DNA from: CAVTTH01 sp963737545
GTDB taxonomy: Bacteria > Verrucomicrobiota > Verrucomicrobiia > Chthoniobacterales > UBA10450
Assembly: GCA_963737545.1 (NCBI GenBank)
Contig: CAVTTH010000003.1
Span: forward strand, 744,001 to 808,000
Reading direction: 5' to 3'
DNA length: 64,000 bases
The notes beneath the pieces were generated by a model. That model had not been told where the DNA came from and ran no database searches. It saw only the letters and a program-made list of their open reading frames with translations. A program made the translations under genes and the position numbers. Positions 62,541-64,000 of the stretch are shown piece after piece; positions within the stretch are counted from its first letter, which is position 1, and each line of letters opens with the position of its first letter.

Positions 62541-63518
62541 GTGTTCGCCCCCTCAATGCCTTTCCCTTCGCGAAACAGTCTCGCGGCACTGCTTGCAGCG
62601 TTCGTCGTCGGCATTCCGTCATTTGCCGTCGCGCGCGCGCGTCCCGCCGCGGGAAATTTGCAATACGAGGCGCTTGCACTTCAGCGTTCCGCTCAAAATC
62701 ATCTTCTGGTGCGAGCGTTCATCAATGGCAAGCCCGCGTTGCTTGGCGTGGACAGCGGGGCTCCCGTCAGTGCGATCGCGATCGGACGGCGTCAGCATTT
62801 CGGCCTCCCGCCGCTTCCTGGCAGTTCGAAACTCCCGCCGCGTCTCAATATTAATGGTGCCTTCAATCATGTCGTGATTGCGCGAACGCTTCAGCTCGGC
62901 GCCCTCACATTGCTGGATGAACCCCTGGTGATGATTGACCTGAGTAACTCGCCCAAGGCATCGCGCAGGAACAAGGAATCGGAGATCGATGGAATTCTCG
63001 GGGCGGATGTTCTTTTTCCGACCAAGGCGGTCCTTGATTGCAAGGCGCAGTTACTCGTTTTGAAAATGGACCCGGAATCGCCCGGACCGATTCCGGGGTT
63101 CGATTTCCGTGGATTCCGCGGCATGCCGCTTCGCGTTAGTGCCGGCTACAATCTTTACGTCGATGGAAAGATCAATGGCGCACCCGCCAAACTGATGGTG
63201 GATACCGGCGCGTTCACCACCTTGCTGCATCGGCGGTTTGTTCGCCGAATGAAAATTCCCCTGCGGAACACGCGGCTGAGATCGGCCGCGGTCAATCTGC
63301 AGGAGCGCGGAGTGCAGCTCGCAACCATCCAACGTCTCAGCATTGGCCACGTGGACTTCCGCAGCAAGGAAGTGGCGGTGATGGATCTCCAAGGGTTGAT
63401 TCTCGATGAACTCCTCGATGCTTCGCCCCCGGTGGCGGGTTTGCTTGGTTCAGAAATTCTGCGCCGGCACCACGGCATCATCGACTTCGGCACGCGGACA
63501 CTTTATCTGCAACGGTAG
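62541..63518 (+). CDS. Exported two-lobed retropepsin-like aspartyl protease
   Basis: 325 residues from GTG 62541 (ATG at 62556 is alternative), with a signal peptide (LAALLAAFVVGIPSFAVA). Two aspartyl protease lobes: GVDSGAPVSAIAIG with IDGILGADVLFPTKAVLD, then LMVDTGAFTTLLHRRF with AGLLGSEILRRHHGIIDF. Each active D(S/T)G has its own GILG/GLLG partner, so the gene encodes a tandem duplicated protease, unlike most bacterial members with one lobe that dimerise. Likely periplasmic. Substrate unknown. Confidence 0.8.
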   Translation: MFAPSMPFPSRNSLAALLAAFVVGIPSFAVARARPAAGNLQYEALALQRSAQNHLLVRAFINGKPALLGVDSGAPVSAIAIGRRQHFGLPPLPGSSKLPPRLNINGAFNHVVIARTLQLGALTLLDEPLVMIDLSNSPKASRRNKESEIDGILGADVLFPTKAVLDCKAQLLVLKMDPESPGPIPGFDFRGFRGMPLRVSAGYNLYVDGKINGAPAKLMVDTGAFTTLLHRRFVRRMKIPLRNTRLRSAAVNLQERGVQLATIQRLSIGHVDFRSKEVAVMDLQGLILDELLDASPPVAGLLGSEILRRHHGIIDFGTRTLYLQR

Positions 63519-63530
63519 GCATCGCGCATC

Positions 63531-63950
63531 TTATTCGATATCGATTTCGCGAACGCGTTTCAGTTGCCGCACAGCTTCCACCTGATTCCGCATCTTATCG
63601 CCAAGCGTGACAACATTTGGGATTGCGTCGATCAATATCGAAGGGGAAGAAAGATCCGATGTTTGCACATGAATGTTCTCGAGACCGAACATTCGGTAAA
63701 TAAAAGGCTGGCGAACTTCGATGTCTTTCACCCGGTAAAGCTCAAGCGTTTCCGTCAGCTTGCTAAAGACGCCTTCGGTGATTTTTAGCCGCTCCGTCGT
63801 CAGTTCGTAGATTTTGTTTTTCGTTTGGAGATACCGCGCAAGTGCAATAAAGATCGGCACGATGAGCCAGCAGAACAAACCGCACAGAACAAAGAGGCCG
63901 AGGTTTTTCCACTGCGATGATGTTCCACGCCAAACCGGTTCTTCCGCCAT
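63531..63950 (-). CDS. PH-domain (bPH2/DUF304) membrane protein
   Basis: 139 residues. MAEEPVWRGTSSQWKNLGLF, two short membrane segments (FVLCGLFCWLIVPIFIALAR) and a bacterial PH domain: NKIYELTTERLKITEGVFSK, LYRVKDIEVRQPFIYRMFGL and the SSPSILIDAIPNV strand. YdbT/YdbS-like. Function unclear. Convergent with the aspartyl protease. The remaining 50 bases of the window hold no gene. Confidence 0.85.
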   Translation of the reverse strand: MAEEPVWRGTSSQWKNLGLFVLCGLFCWLIVPIFIALARYLQTKNKIYELTTERLKITEGVFSKLTETLELYRVKDIEVRQPFIYRMFGLENIHVQTSDLSSPSILIDAIPNVVTLGDKMRNQVEAVRQLKRVREIDIE

Positions 63951-64000
63951 GCAAACAGCTTTAGCAGAGGCGCTCCATTCTTCAATCCACGGCCCGTGAT

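Overview
The window looks like a chromosomal piece of a Gram-negative soil bacterium of the Verrucomicrobiota (Chthoniobacterales/Spartobacteria-like). This rests on a PEP-CTERM tail (PEPSTYAM followed by a hydrophobic stretch and RLRRK), a secreted protease ending in a DPDMDGSSNLLEYAL-type calcium motif, lipid A/heptose genes and a large two-partner secretion locus. It is an inference; no rRNA is present. Base composition is moderately GC-rich, dropping somewhat around 51-56 kb.

Region by region. 1-5113: PolX (cut by the window edge), a secreted trypsin-like protease, a lytic transglycosylase and PriA. 5105-6301: a REP/RAYT locus, with an IS200-like REP-associated transposase surrounded by GTAG-headed hairpins of two classes; the gene's 3' end is tandemly duplicated. 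6333-13276: an MFS exporter, a frameshifted Tat-exported vanadium haloperoxidase, ferritin, a zinc-ribbon protein, Dps, a hydrolase remnant, a membrane protein coupled to a tiny hydrophobic pentad-repeat protein, and a D-cysteine desulfhydrase-like PLP enzyme. 13481-15897: a PEP-CTERM protein and a phosphate-binding-like periplasmic protein behind a Pho-box-like site.

15999-37707 is the main attraction: a leftward array of FhaC-type TpsB transporter, DUF2341-LamG-ExbB fusion, ExbD, TonB, an anchored porin, a periplasmic coiled-coil protein and an 11.4-kb DUF3739-type haemagglutinin TpsA (two frameshifts), followed by a TMTC-like membrane/TPR protein and a Sel1-repeat protein. A normally energy-independent secretion pair is thus packaged with a complete dedicated TonB-ExbB-ExbD motor and a porin, with no TonB-dependent receptor in view. 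A PhoB-like response regulator without a kinase is divergent from it.

38997-43210: a coiled-coil protein coupled to an LpxH-like metallophosphatase (one frameshift), tRNA-Thr, an AlkD remnant, a class A beta-lactamase, a penicillin-binding/beta-lactamase-like protein and a truncated esterase. 43211-51387: acetyltransferase, methyltransferase, GT4 glycosyltransferase starting at a solo REP, TrxB, Fpg, GT2, NAD-dependent epimerase and a DUF2064 transferase; several of these suggest glycan or envelope assembly. 51666-58303: housekeeping genes (TVP38, Cdd, MnmG, PlsY, GpsA, PurN, RfaE2, lipid kinase). 58385-63950: DUF4912 protein, NSS transporter with a 39-residue MetS-like subunit, an ion-transporter antiporter, a two-lobed aspartyl protease and a PH-domain membrane protein.

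Cross-cutting signals: (i) direct repeats with about 11-bp period (TGTCACA type) upstream of the PEP-CTERM/PBP pair, TpsA, the metallophosphatase and, in variant form, the response regulator, suggesting a Pho-type regulon; (ii) the octamer CCTAACGA occurs about 17 times on both strands, far above chance; (iii) frameshifts in several otherwise well-conserved genes, three of them at 8-bp palindromes, so errors or strain mixture should be excluded before calling them pseudogenes.
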